From Loxodes magnus (Eukaryota; Ciliophora; Karyorelictea; Loxodida; Loxodidae), in assembly GCA_946699065.1 (NCBI GenBank), contig CAMPDV010000365.1, positions 1 to 64,000 of the forward strand: DNA of 64,000 nt, in the 5' to 3' direction. Each line of letters opens with the position of its first letter. The first letter of the stretch is position 1. The notes below the pieces were generated by a model. It did no database searches. It was given only the letters and a program-made list of their open reading frames with translations, and was not told where the DNA came from. This document shows positions 38,046 through 51,117 of this stretch, one piece after another. The translations under genes and the position numbers were made by a program.

Positions 38046-38800
38046 TTTAATATTGAATACAAAGATTGGGCTATTATAAATTAAAACTTAATATAAGGAA
38101 GAAATATTTTGGTTTTCTTTCATGCTTTGGGGAAATAGTGTAAAAATCTTAATGAAACCTCCTTCCATTTTATTATTATTATAAAATATAAAAATTCTCT
38201 TAAAGCTATATAGATATTGATTAAATCTTAAACTTCTATAAGACTTAAAAGCTCTCTTATGCTCTATAAATCTGTGAATCATTCCATTCTGAGCAATAAA
38301 TTTAATTTAAATCCAAAATATTTACTTTATATTCGAATAACCATATACATAAATATTTTCTTTGGTATTCTAATATTTCTATTTTTATTTCTTCTTTTAT
38401 TGATTCTACTATTTATTAATTTCTCTTAATTTATTTATAATTTATTTAGTTTAGAAAATAAAAAATCTTATTTATTCAATCTTACTGAGAAAAACTTATC
38501 TAATATCATCATCTAAAGATAATTTCCATATTAGCTACATTTTCCTATATTTTTACTTAATTACGAATTTAATTTTCCTTATTTACCTCTTTTCATCTTT
38601 CTAACTAAAATTAGATTCAAAGCAGATACGATTATATAACTGTATCTTTTCCTTCTGAGATTTATAAAAATTTATTGATTTATATTTAGAAAGCATTTAC
38701 ATAATAAATTATTAAAGAATTTATGTTTCTCTTAATAATAATTTCTATTATATTATAAATCCTCTTTTAAATACTCAGTTTCGCTAGTCAAATATAAAAA

Positions 38801-40551
38801 ATGTTTTGGTTTGAAAAACTTTTTTCTTAGAAAGAAGGAAAATTATTTTAATTTTTTGGGGACAATATTTGCTTTTATCTATTGATCGTACTAGCTTTCT
38901 TTATAGTTTGCCTAGTATCAAATAAATCAATCTAATAAATTTTATAAGCGCTGTGAAAGGTAGGAAAATATATTAAACAGTAGATATTTAGACTTAATCC
39001 TTCTGATGATTTAGAATCATAAAAAAAAGATTAATCAAAACCTTAACCAAAAGATATCAATCACTAGTCTAAAAAAGACAAAAAGTTGTCTAAGTAACAA
39101 AACTAAAAAAAACTAAAGGCATATTAAAAATAGTCTGAGTAGGATAAAACAAAAATAGAAAAACTAAATAATAAAGAAAATTCTAAACTTTCCTAATAAT
39201 AATTATTATTATAAGTTTAATAATCTTAAATTACAAACAAAAAAGCAACACAAGTGCCTTAAGTTGTTCATATATAATTAAGTCTTTAAGGAATGTAAAA
39301 TCTAGGAAATACTTGTTGGATGAATTCTGGATTATAATGTCTATTACATACTACTCCTCTTGTAGGATACTTTAAGAATAATTAATGGAAAAATAATCTT
39401 AATACAACCAATAAATTTGGAACTAGAGGTGTCATGACTAGAGAGTTCGCTAATATTGTTAACAATGCATCTTATAAAGCTCAAGGAGCTTATAACCCAA
39501 GAAGCTTTAGATAAACATTAATTCAATATGCTCCGTTATTTACTTCAGGAAGACAACATGATTCTCAACAGTTTATTAACTTCTTACTTGATGCTCTACA
39601 CGAAGATCTAAATTAAATAAAAGAAAGACCTTATATTTAAGGAATACCTAGTGAAGGTAGACCAGATGAAATAGTTTCTTAAGAATGTTGGGATAAACAT
39701 TTAAGAAGAAATAAATCTTTCATAGTAGATTTAATGCATGGATAATTAAAATAAACCATTAAATGTGATTAATGCTAGTAAGCATAAGTAACTTTTGATC
39801 CTTTCTAAATGTTCTGTGCCGAAATTCCCAAATAACAAGAAAGAAAAAATACTTCACAACAAGTAAATCTTGAAGATTGTTTCAAATTTTTATAAGAAGA
39901 AGAAAATCAGATGAAATAGTTTCAAACGAAAGTTGGGAAAAATATTTAAAAAGAAATGATTCTTTCATAGTAGATTTAATGCATGGATAACTTAAAATTA
40001 ATCTAACCTGCAAGTAATGTGATAAAAGCTAAGCTAGCTTTGATCCTTTCTAAATATTTCAAGTCGAAATTCCTAAAAAAAATGAAACTGAAATAGATTC
40101 TTATAATTAATCAAATATAATAACTCTTTATGATTGTTTCAAGTTAGTAGAAAAAGAATAAACCTTAAAAGGATAGAATCAATTCTTTTGTACAAAATGC
40201 TAAACTCTTGTGGATGGAATTTAAAAAGTTAGTCTGTTTAAATTGCCTGAAATTTTAATAGTTTATTTAAAAAGATTCAAGCAAAATAACTATTATGTTG
40301 AAAAAAGAAATATTAGTGTGGAGTATCCACTAGAGCTAGATTTAAAATAATTTTTGCCAGAAAACTATAAAGAATCAGCTTTGTATAAGCTTTATGCAGT
40401 GAATTTGCATTCAGGAGGTACAGGAGGAGGACATTACTATGCTTATGCAAAAGTGGGAGAAAATTGGTACTAATTCAATGATTCTTGGGTAAGTGACTAA
40501 AAGGTTATTCAAAGTTCAAATGCATATGCTCTTTATTATCAAAAAATCTGA
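38801..40551 (+). pseudogene. Chimeric USP created at the duplication breakpoint
   Basis: Residues from ATG 38801 to about 39903 repeat the membrane-anchored USP (same helix, same early TGA, GNTCW at 39305). At about 39904 the sequence jumps to the DEIVS block of a different, more diverged USP. That half then runs on its own to [21 protein letters not shown] and TGA at 40549. The DEIVS-to-FDPFQ section is thus present twice. The two halves are in different frames, so no single protein spans the junction. The first half lacks the catalytic His box; the second lacks the Cys box. Confidence 0.85.
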
Positions 40552-42780
40552 AAGACAAGTATTATTATTTTAAAACTTTTATTTATATAAAAAATTAAAT
40601 CTAAAATAATTAATTAAAACCTAAGAAGCTTTATGTATGTTTTTAAATGATATTTCTAATCTTTTACTTTAAAATAACAGTATAATTAAAATTAGAAAAG
40701 GAATCAACATTTATTAAGTTCAGGAAATAGATTGATAAATTTAAGTTTCCTTTCAAGACTTAAAAACTAATAAGCTTTATGATAGATGAGTATCTTTTGA
40801 TATAAGATTGTATAAAGACTCATTCTTATCATTTATTTAGAAAGTTGAAAACAAGAAACTTTAAATAATCTGGGTTGTATTTTTCAATTATCATGATTTA
40901 TTTTATTAATTAAGTCTTTATCAATTAAATTCATAAAAATTAACAAACTAAAGTGTTATAATCTATTTCAAACTTTATATCCATCGTTTTCTAAAAACGA
41001 AAGAAAATTTATCACAAGATTTTGAGCTTTGAAATTTAATATTTGGAACTAATGAAATTTAATAATTTTCAAGTTGCTTCTATTATCAAAATTAACTAAT
41101 GTACTAATTATGATAAAATTAGATTAAATATGAGACTATATTCCCTTTCATGCTTTGCTTATATTTTATTTTATGCAATTAGTAAAATCTTAACTTTTCA
41201 TTTTAGTCTAAATTTAGTAATTTGGATTTCTTACATTTCATGCTAGCTTTCCAGTCACATTTTTGACTAGATTTATCATTTTCTTCTTTTTGTTTTTAAA
41301 CAAATATTTAGCTAAAAAAATGTAACCTTCAACTATATAAAACTTAAGATTGTAATAGCATACAAGCAGCTTAGATAAATTTATGCGTTTTTAATTTACT
41401 AAATCAGTCTCTTATATAAAAGGATTTTCCTAAATTTAAGAGAATTTGGAAAAAAGATCTACCGAAACTTCCTTAAATTAAAATCATTTTTTCATTTTTT
41501 ATCTATTAAACTTCTCAATTTTGAGATAATGGTATTTTCTCCAGTAGATTAAAAATTATTATTTATAAAGCTGAAATAGAACTAAAGGAGTAAATTTGAA
41601 TCAAAAATAGTTTTCTTGGACTAGATAAATGAGAATTAGTTAAGATAAGTCTAAAAGTTTATCAAAATTGATAAATTGTATCTTTTTATTTTCGATAACG
41701 AGAAATAATTTAAAAAAGTTACTAAGAAAAGCCAATTAAAAAGCTCTGAAACATTTTCTGCGCTTTAATGAATAATTAAAGGATATGCAGCAAATTTTTT
41801 TGGGATTTATACTAAAATATAAGGAAATTTTTTAGAAATGATTTCAATTTATCAAGAGAGTTAAGATAAAAAAAGTTTTTCTGTTGATTAAGAATTTCCA
41901 AATAAGTTACTAAATAAAAACTTTCGAAATAATCATTTAAAAGTTAGGGAAATGTTAAAAATTTAGCAAAGTGCTGATAATGAAAAAAGTTAGACAGTAA
42001 AAGGTTAAAAATTAAAACCAGATTTTTATTATTTTTCAATTTTGGGTGAAGAAGTTGAAATAATTATTAGCATATCTTTAGTTCTAATATATACACATAA
42101 ATTTAAAATAAAGAAAATAGAAAAATTGAATAGTTATAAAGGTAGAAATTAAAAAACAAATAGATACATCATAATTTATCAAGGATTTATTTACCCATTT
42201 ATTTAAAATCTTATAGTCTTATAGTTAACCATGTAAAATTAATAAAAGTTGGAATCGTGAAATTATAGATAAATTTTATTTTATAATATATTTTAAATTA
42301 AAGTTTAAGAGATTCTTAGCTAAAATGAGCTTATAATTAGTTCATACTTATCAAATTTATTTTTATTTTTGTTGCCTTCATAATTAATTTAAGAAACATT
42401 AAGATTATATAACGAGTTTGCTGATTCTTTTTTCTATATTTTTTGTTTTCATATGCCAAGAGTAACTGGGCAGAATTAGCTTTAATGGATTTTTTTTTTT
42501 TTTTTTTCCTTAGTTAGAAATTATTAGCTCTGATCAAATATTCTTCAAATTTAAAGAGCTAATTTATCTTAATTTCAATTGATTTATTTACCCAACTTCA
42601 TGTTAATAATGTAATAAGATCATTCTAGTAATCACTAAAAGGCATTTTCTTTCTTCTTGTTAATCACAGTATTCCAATTTCAATTAGTTGTCTTTTATCT
42701 TAAGTAAAATATTTATCCTTCTTAATTTCTAATTTCTATTGAAAATGTTCTCTTTATAAAAGAGAAAAATCTCTTTTTCT
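40552..42780. other. Intergenic, weak coding signal near 41.6-42.1 kb
   Basis: Mostly AT-rich. Around 41560-42080 the plus strand can be read as a Lys/Trp-containing protein with many TGA, but there is no paralogue or motif. A run of 17 or more T lies at about 42489. No gene is claimed. Confidence 0.35.
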
Positions 42781-42789
42781 AAGCAAATA

Positions 42790-43450
42790 AAGATTATCGA
42801 AAAATTTAAATTTAATCTGAATCAAAAATAGGAAAAAATTGGCTAATAAGAGGTGAATTATTTTAGATGAGCTAAATTAGAGAATCGAAAAGGCAATAAG
42901 TTATGCAAATTATCTGAAATTTCAAGAATTGAAACTGGGCGCTAGATTATAATCAATAAGGAAGTCACCTAATTTATGAGACTAATAATTAAGTTAGATA
43001 AGCAAATGTTCTTAAAATAATAATGAAGAACATATAAAACTAAGTTTAGGATATGATTACATAAAATAAACTGAGTTTTAAATTTGTAAATCAATTAACT
43101 AAAAAATCAATAGAGTGATAATCTTTTAATAAGATTACTAAAAGAAATTTAAATTGAAGAATTCAGAGAAAAATAGTAGAAACAATAAAAACCAAAAATA
43201 AAAAGATAAGATATACATTACTTATAGAAATTATAATAGAACTCTATTTGAAGTTAAACATTTTGATTATCACCAGTTTAAGGCATAAACCATTTAAAGT
43301 TTTACGAATATGAAAGACAAATGGATCAGTCAAACTATTTTAGATTGAAAAATGATTTTTTTCAGAATAAAATTGTTCCTAAGTTAGCAGAAAAAGGAAA
43401 AATTTAAATTCTTTAAAAGCTTAGATTTTTTCAACACACATATAAGTTAA
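42790..43450 (+). CDS. Hypothetical protein U
   Basis: The plus strand reads in one frame for about 210 codons: KKLANKRWIILDELNQRI, then SYANYLKFQELKLGARLQS, a Gln/Asn/Lys-rich middle, and IYITYRNYNRTLFEVKHFD followed by MKDKWISQTILDWKM. Two or three TGA would be Trp. Composition and frame continuity look coding. No start codon, stop or family could be fixed. It lies upstream of the repeat-bearing USP on the same strand. Confidence 0.4.
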
Positions 43451-44086
43451 AAGAAAGCTATATTTATTTTATAATTTTTTATTAGCTAAACTAAAGTAAC
43501 TTTAAAATGTGAAAAAATTAATATAATGCTAATGAAACACTAAGCTTTAATTTTATTTCATTTATGTCAAAAATCATTATGGTTTTAAAGCAACCTTCAC
43601 ATTTCGAACTATACGTTTCAAAATGTATATTTTCATGCTAAATTATTCTTAATTTTTCCTTATAAATAAAAGATAAAATTAAAGAAAACGCCTTCTTTTT
43701 TTATAAGTTCAGAGTTTATTCTTCAAACATAAACAAATAATCACTATTGATTTATTTTATAAATCTATCATAAAATTTTTATTTTGTTATTTTTTATATC
43801 CATTTCTATATTGACAGTTAAAACCATCGTTATAACATGAAAATAAAAATAAAAAAAAAGAAGATATTTCTACTTAAATTTTAACGTTATTATCAGCTTT
43901 AATTTATTAAAAGAAAAGAAAGTATTATACTTATTTCAACTGAAATTTATAAAGTAACATCATTTTTTATAAGATAAATTATTGTGTAAATAGTTATCAT
44001 TTATATATTTTCTCGTCAATTTTTAAATTATTAGGGAATTATTATATAATTTGGTTTAAAATAAACTTTAGAAAAAAAATAATAAA
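43451..44086. other. AT-rich intergenic
   Basis: Upstream region of the 856-residue USP. No element could be recognised. Confidence 0.5.
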
Positions 44087-46657
44087 ATGAAGAATAATAA
44101 AATTAAATTTAGAACCAGTTTGAAAACTAGTACATAGAATGAGTAATAAATAAGGTAAAGATAGTAATCTTAAAAGCCAGAAATAAGAATAAGTTAGTAG
44201 TAACTAAATTAAGGAAGATTTTAAAGCATTAGAGGATAATAGAATACGGGTAATTTGCAAAATAGGAATCGTGGATAAAGTACTAACTACCGAAGTAAAG
44301 AGGAGAACACACATAACTAAATTTAATAATTAAATGAATAAAAAAGTCAGCCTAATTAATAAATTTAGATACGGGATTAGAAATAAAATGATATAAAAGT
44401 ATTATTAGAAATGCAAGAAAAAAGCGGAAATCAAAGATTAAACGATGTAAAAAATCAAATTGCATTATATGGAAGAAATTAGTAATGAAAAACTATAGAA
44501 AATGATATAGTAAATCTAATAAAGGAATAAAAAGAAAATATAAATACCATTTAATAATAAATTTAAAATTATGTATAGAGTATTTAATTTGAAGAATAAA
44601 AATAAACAACATAAAAACATTCTAAATCATAATTTAAATTTATTCAAAGCAATTAGTATAAACTCAATTAAGTGAATAGTATTCAGAGATATTATAATAC
44701 ATATAATTAAACAAATCCTATCTAAAAGTCAGAAGATTATGAAAAAAATGTATAATAAATGCTAACAAAAGAGAAAACAAGTTAAGATGATAAATGAAAA
44801 CAAATTGATTTATAAATCTAGAAAGAAAAAGAAAAATAAGAAAGAGAAAAATAGGAAAGAGAAAGATAAGAAAAACAAGAATAATAAGAAAGAGAAAAAT
44901 AAAAAAGAGAAAAATAGGAAAGAGAAAGATAAGAAAAACAAGAATAATAAGTAAGAGAAAAATAAAAAAGAGAAAAATAGGAAAGAGAAAGATAAGAAAA
45001 ACAAGAATAATAAGAAAGAGAAAAATAAAAAAGAGAAAAATAGGAAAGAGAAAGATAAGAAAAACAAGAATAATAAGTAAGAGAAAAATAAAAAAGAGAA
45101 AAATAGGAAAGAGAAAGATAAGAAAAACAAGAATAATAAGAAAGAGAAAAATAAAAAAGAGAAAAATAGGAAAGAGAAAGATAAGAAAAACAAGAATAAT
45201 AAGAAAGAGAAAAATAAGAAAGGGAAAAATAAGTAAAAACTTAAAAATAGTCGTAGCAATAAGAAATATCTAGCAAGTCAAACGAAAAAATAAATTTAAA
45301 ATAAAACACGGGTTAATAGCAAATTTTAGATAATAAGCTCTCGAATAGCACAGATCAGAAGTAAAATTTATAATAAGAATAAAAATAAATTAAAAAATCT
45401 AACTAAGTGTAGAAATAATAAAATAACGATTTTCAATAATCTAAAAATGCTTAAATAATTGAAAATTAAAAGTAAAAAAATGCAGAAATGGCAGAATCTT
45501 AAAAACAAAGTTTATTAACCAATAATACCATAGTAATTTAATTAAGTTCATAAAAATCAGAAAAATAGCACTAAATCTAAAGAGAAGATTTATAAAATAA
45601 TTAGCAGAACTAAAGAAATAATAGGCAAGATTAATAAACTTTTTCTTTTTCTTTATAATTAAGCTTATAAGGAATATAAAATTTAGGAAATACTTGTTGA
45701 ATGAATGCTGGATTACAATGTCTATTGCATACATCTCCTCTAGTCAAACAATTTCTTTCTTAAGATTGATAATATAATCTTAATATAACCAACAAATTTG
45801 GAACTGGAGGTGTTATGACTAGAGAGTTCGCTAATATAGTTAACTTTACATCGAAAAAGGCTTAAGGAACTTTTAATCCTTACACTTTTAGATAAAAGTT
45901 AACTCAATTCGCTCCTAATTTTACTTTAGGAAATCAACATGATTCTTAATAATTTATCAACTTCTTGCTTGATGCTATACACGAAGATTTGAATGAAATA
46001 AAAGAAAAACCTTATATATAAGGAATACCTAGTGCAGGTAGACCAGATATAACAGTTTCTTAAGAATGCTGGGATAAACATTAAAGAAGAAATAAATCTT
46101 TCATAGTAGATCTAATGCATGGACAATTAAAATAAACTTTAAAATGTGATTAATGCTAGAAAACCTAAGTAATTTTTGATCCTTTTTAAATGTTCTGTGT
46201 TGAAATTCCTAAGTAACAGCAAGCAAAATTATATGATTGTTTTAAGTTTTTATAGAGAGAGGAGCATTTAGAAGGATAAAACCAATTTTATTGTGAGGTA
46301 TGCAAAAATCTCGTAAATGGAACGAAAAGTATTAGTCTATATAAGACTCCATAAATATTCATTGTTTATTTGAAGAGATTCATTTAAAATGGATATAACG
46401 TCATAAAAAATGATACGAATATTAATTATCCATTAGTTTTGAATTTATAGGAATTTTTACCAACAAATTACAATTAGTCTACTCAATATGATCTATATGC
46501 AGTGGATATTCATTCTGGAACAGTAGGAGGAGGACATTATTATGCTTATGCGAAAGTAGAAGGAGAATGGTATGAATTCAATGATTCACGCGTAGGAAGA
46601 TGTAGTAATGTACAAACTTCAAATGCTTATGTGCTTTTCTACCAAAAACATAGTTGA
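44087..46657 (+). CDS. Ubiquitin-specific protease with coiled-coil repeat domain
   Basis: One frame runs from ATG 44087 to TGA 46655, 856 residues, without an indel. The N-terminal 240 residues are Gln/Asn/Ser-rich. Residues about 246-383 are a 21-residue tandem repeat built from Lys, Glu, Gln and Arg (predicted coiled coil). A Gln-rich linker follows, then the USP domain: GNTC (Cys537), [17 protein letters not shown], both CxxC pairs, [15 protein letters not shown] and EFNDSRV. Four in-frame TGA occur at 44486, 44795, 45698 and 45767. The last two sit exactly where paralogues have TGG (after the catalytic Cys, and in the following SxDW block). None lies in the final 890 bases. A cytosolic deubiquitinase with an assembly or targeting repeat is the likely product. 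Confidence 0.82.
44820..45235 (+). repeat. 63-bp tandem repeat encoding 21-residue units
   Basis: About 6.5 units of 63 bases lie in frame within the USP gene, each coding a QEKQEQQEREKQ-type heptad-like stretch. The unit length is a multiple of three, so copy-number change would keep the frame. Units differ by a few bases, including an alternating aag/gtaa difference. The opposite strand is open as a Phe/Leu/Ser repeat, which is only its complement. Confidence 0.9.
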
Positions 46658-47904
46658 AGCTTATTTCAAACTTAATAAATTCATTAAATATTAAAGTTTA
46701 ATTTAAAAGTATAATTAAGAATATAAAACATAATTTTTTCAATAAAAATTTCATAATTATTATTTATCTCTATAATTAAGCATATCTTATTAGAATGATT
46801 CCATTAAAATCTTAACATGAGCCGAAAAATCTTTTGAAATTATAGAAAATTTAATTATTTAATTATTTAATTATTTTAAAAAGCTTTAATTAAAAAAATT
46901 AAATGAAACTAAATTTGATTTAAAATTAAATATTACCAAGCTGATAAAAGTAAAAAAATCATATTCTAAAACTTTAAAAAAATTAAAAAAAAAGAATTTT
47001 AAAATTTAACTTCGATATCTATAAAATTCATAATAATATTAAATAACAAAAATATGAAATTAAAATAGTATAAATTTAATTAAATTAGGATTATAAATAA
47101 TAACGAGTTTTTTTTAATATTTTCTTAAATTTTTTATAAATAATGAAATATAAAATATGTAGTTTAAAATATAATTAATTTAGATAGATATTAAAGGTGA
47201 AATAAAAATAAAGCATATTTAAATTTTTAAATTTAAAAAATAATAAAAATTTGATTCATTTAACTTATTATTAAAAAGCATTGTAACTTTTATTTAAAAA
47301 ATGATAAAAATAAAATAAAATTTTAAAATATTCTTTTAAATACAAAACAGATTAATATTATTTAAAGTCTTTTTCTTTTATTATCTGAAAATTTACAAAA
47401 AAAAACGATTAACGAAGCAAATGTTTTTAAAAAGTTTAAAAGATACTAATTTATCAAGATGAGGTATCATTACTATTTTATATATTAAAAGTATAAAAAG
47501 TTAATCCATCCTTAAATTAGGTAATCTGATCGAGTGAAAACTAGTAAATTAATTTTTTATTTATCATATTTGATTATACTCTATCGAAATGTGATTAAAT
47601 TTATTCAGGTTCTTTATTATTAATTAATAAATAAAAGTATAAATAACTATTTCTTTCATGATTCAAATTCGATTTAGAAATATTTTAAGTATCAAAATTC
47701 TCTCACAATTCCACAAAAAATGTTTAAATATTATTTAAATTTCATTTTAATTAGTATTAATATTCTAAATAAGATTATGCATGGTAGTAGATTCGCTTTT
47801 TATTTATTTATAAAGAAAATTCGTTAATTTTTATTATTAAATTAATAAATTAAAATATTTAATTACAATAAGATCAAAAGAAAAAGATTATATATTTCTA
47901 TGAA
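46658..47904. other. AT-rich intergenic, no gene seen
   Basis: Over 1.2 kb of very AT-rich sequence after the repeat-bearing USP. No frame, RNA gene or repeat was supported. Confidence 0.5.
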
Positions 47905-48065
47905 TACCCAACCAGGAATGGAGAAATTTATAAGAAGAAAACAAGCTATATGAAGAGACAACCATTCCGAAAACTTGACAGTGAAGGGAGGAGAAGACTA
48001 CCTAGAGATTAAGTCCCTATTGGTTGGATAGGGAAGGAGGAAGCTTTTAAGTAGACGATACTTCT
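47905..48065 (+). other. GC-richer island, related to 49000-49140
   Basis: About 150 bases are clearly less AT-rich than the surroundings. One plus-strand frame reads MKRQPFRKLDSEGRRRLPRD, similar to RPFGKLGSELGWRHRRVRD at the 49.0-kb island. The nucleotide match centres on accattc-gaaa-ct-g-agtgaa. It could be a small coding exon family or a short repeat; its nature is not resolved. Confidence 0.3.
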
Positions 48066-48404
48066 TTAAGACTTTAATTTAAATTTATATTTTTATGAAT
48101 CATTAAAGAGATAAAAAATTAAAACTGTTTAAAGTTGAGTCAGAAAAAGAAAGCTTTAGTTAAAAGTATATTTATCAAATTTTTTTAATTTAATAAAGAG
48201 AAAAATATTTTTCAAATTAAAGCTTAATAAAAAATAAAGGTAAATTTTTATTAAATATTTATAACTTAAATTAAATTTTGTTCATTATTATTGTGCATAT
48301 TTATTGAAACAAAATTTTTTATGATAATAGAAAAAGATATTGCTTATGATAGATTTTAATTGATAGATTTTATTATTTTAAAATAAATATAAATATTTTA
48401 TTAA

Positions 48405-48960
48405 TTAAGTTCTTCTTGATTTTCTTTAGTTTCTCGTTCATTAATTCTATTTTATCTTTTAGAGTTTTATTTTCTAATTTTTTTTTTCTATTTCTTCTTT
48501 TATTTTCAATATTAGATTCTGACAGCTCTGTTGCACTTAAGATAAATTGCTCCTAAAAATTTTGTTAGAATAGCGGTAAAGCTTGTTGGATTTCAGTAGG
48601 TCTTTAATGTGTTTAATCAGAATTAATTTATATTTGCTGCATTAATATTATAAATGACCAGGTCTGTTGTAACATCAGCACAATTTTATATTTTTTTGAG
48701 AAGCAACTGTTGCTCAATTTCCATATATATCGGCTCTTCTATCTACTTAAACTTAATTAATTAAATTACTTTGAAAGTTTTTTCTGTATCTTTTTCTTTA
48801 TTCATCAGCAGTTGTTCATTTTTTTGAATTAGTCCTTATTTTCTTTCTTGTAAAGTTTTCATTTCATCTTTATCTTTTAGTAGTTATGATTCTAACCATA
48901 ATGTTATATATGCGGCAGTTTATTCCACTTATGAAAAAAGTGTAGGAGGAATTGGTAAAT
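48405..48960 (-). pseudogene. Gag-like remnant with imperfect zinc knuckle
   Basis: The minus strand codes a Lys/Glu-rich coiled-coil-type protein. It contains a block reading CWCYNRPGHLQYQC, close to a retroelement zinc knuckle (PGH plus terminal Cys) but one residue off in the first spacing, probably after an indel. The Trp is TGA. A frame change occurs around the knuckle. It belongs with the gag-like ORFs at 11.6 and 17.8 kb. Confidence 0.4.
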
Positions 48961-48999
48961 AAGAAAAAAAATTTGGAAAGAACTTACAAATTTTTATTT

Positions 49000-49140
49000 T
49001 CCTCGGATGGTTAACTTTGAAGAAAAAAGATCTCTCCAAGACCATTCGGAAAGCTCGGAAGTGAACTTGGGTGGAGACACCGGCGAGTCCGAGACCCCGT
49101 AAAAGGTAATGCAGGGGTTATGAATCTATTAAGGAAACAT
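49000..49140 (+). other. GC-richer island, related to 47905-48065
   Basis: This is a second short island of higher G+C content. It shares a protein-level and nucleotide-level motif with 47905-48065, which lies 1.1 kb away on the same strand. It shows a faint likeness to the central part of 5S rRNA, but no 5S fold could be completed. Confidence 0.3.
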
Positions 49141-49559
49141 TCCATTATCCATAAAATTTTTAATTTAATTTAATGATTCTAACCATTATAAGAATACATC
49201 TCTATCAGGAATTTTTTATTTTTTTAATCTTATTCCAGAATGCATATCTTCATTCTAGAGTTTGATTGGGCTTTTGTTCAGCACTTGGTGAAATGAAAGA
49301 AGAAGATTCCTTTTTCTTTTACTCTCTCTATTCCTTATTTAATTTTATCTTCTTTTTCTTTTAGAGAATATTGTCTTAATCCTGTCATTTTTTTTTATAA
49401 AAGATTAGCTTAATTATTCATATTTTTTAGTTATAAGTTTGAATTATTTTTATTTATTTTAATCCTCTTTTTATTAAAGTCATGAAACCTTAACAAATAA
49501 TCAGAAAAAATTTGAAATATAAATTCCTTTAAAAAATTTCAATTGAAATAATTATTTTC

Positions 49560-49830
49560 TTTAAATTTTTGAGGACAGCAAAGCTCTAGCATTGCTGCTT
49601 TCTCATATCAGCTTATTTATGGACATAACAGAGATGATCTACTTATCAATTTTTGTAAACAAAGATGGTCAGGAGTAATAAATTCATATTCCATAATCAT
49701 AGACTTTAAATCTTTGCCAAAGATAGATATACTTTCAGATACTTTTACTTCAAGTTCTTGAATCTAACTAGGTATATTTCTAAATTAGAGTTATAATCAG
49801 AAATTTCAAAATCTTTTTTCTTTCTTTCTT
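49560..49830 (-). CDS. Hypothetical protein M, third copy (inverted)
   Basis: On the minus strand, blocks SQIQELEVKVSES, SIFGKDLKSMIMEYEFIT and HLCLQKLIS align residue by residue with the M copies at 4.1 and 35.9 kb, in a frame open across all of them. Amino-acid conservation exceeds that of the flanking DNA, which supports a real protein. Start and stop are not fixed. It is divergent from the intact USP at 51118, as in the other settings. Confidence 0.5.
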
Positions 49831-51117
49831 CTGATTTTTAAATAATTTTAATTTATTCTATATAATTCTTCTAAACATTTATAATTTAAATCTTTTTTTA
49901 TAAAGTCAACATTTTAAATTTTATTTCATTAATATTAAAAAAGCTCAAAAATATTTTTCTGCAAAAAGAAAAAAAAAATTGAAAAAGACATTCAGATCTA
50001 AAATTAGAGTTATTGGATAATAGTTCTAAGCACTAAAATTAAAAAAAAGATAAGCTAAATAATTTTGATTGATAACTGAAAACTTTTAAGTTATAGGAAT
50101 CAATTTTCTTTTTAAAATTTATGAGAATCAAAATAATGGAGGATTTATATTAATGATAATCAAAATTCGATTCCACTATTTAACTTATTTTTATTTTTTC
50201 AAAAAAATCTAAATATTTTAATTATTAAAAAAGATATTAAAGAAAAATAATTTTTATAAAATGCAATCTAAATTAGAAAAATAGTAAAAGATATTGATTA
50301 TTGTTATACTAGAAAAATAATAAAATAAGATATTAAATATTACAACTAGCAACTATTAAAATTAGATAAATTTAACTAAATTGTATAGAGACATTTTTAG
50401 ATTATATTAAATTAATGAAATTTATATTGAAACTTTTTTTGGTAGTTGCAAAAAGAATAAAAAAAGTTTTAGATTATCTAATAAAATATTTCTAAAAGTA
50501 TTAAGAAATCAAAATTATAATTATAATCTCTCTGTTCATCTGAAAATTTTCAAACTTTTTTTATAAAATAGTAATAATTAGATTCTGAATAATTGAAAAT
50601 ACCATAAATACAAAGTTACATAATAATATAAACTTAAAATTGCTAAATAAAAATGAACTAAATAAGCTTATTTATGCAAATTTATTAAATAAGATTTTAA
50701 ATAACTTTATAGAGAATTACTTAATTGCTCAAACAACAAAAAGAATGACCTTATTACTTCAGTTTCTAGTATTACCTTACGAATATAAAGGCATATCTTT
50801 AGAACTAAAAACCGGGTTAATTTAACAGAATTTTTTGCGATTTTTAAACTTAAATTTTCTTTTAAGATCAGAAAAACTAGGAGAATATTAAAATCAGCTT
50901 TTATTCTACAAGTTCATGCAATTTAAAATTTTAAAGATAATTAATTTATAAAATAACTAAGAATCAGCTAAAATAAAAATTAAATTGCTTTTATAAAATT
51001 TTCATAAATTACGTTCACAATATAAATGAAAAAAGGTTATTTTATAATTTAGTTTTTCACGTTCATTTATGTAAAAAATAACTTTAAGATCTATTTTCGT
51101 TTAAGTTTAATAAAAAT
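49831..51117. other. Divergent intergenic region, inverted relative
   Basis: Resembles the reverse complement of 2695-4085. Small frames here are not conserved between locations, so it is treated as noncoding upstream sequence shared by gene M and the USP. Confidence 0.5.

Larger units (their letters stand above)
31809..39903. repeat. 8.1-kb segmental duplication, copy 2
   Basis: This is a direct repeat of bases 1-8098. Its left edge (31809) lies about 460 bases after the stop of the USP at 30281-31350. Its right edge is an abrupt switch inside the USP catalytic domain, where sequence from a different USP copy begins. Single-base indels against copy 1, for example near 35145, 37388 and 31985, shift frames in some of the carried genes. 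Confidence 0.97.

Noticed and set aside
44810-45259. 149-codon minus-strand frame of Phe/Leu/Ser repeats
   Set aside because: It is the exact complement of the in-frame 63-bp coding repeat of the plus-strand USP gene.
49030-49120. Resemblance to the central region of 5S rRNA
   Set aside because: Only a short stretch is similar and the stems of a 5S rRNA could not be completed.
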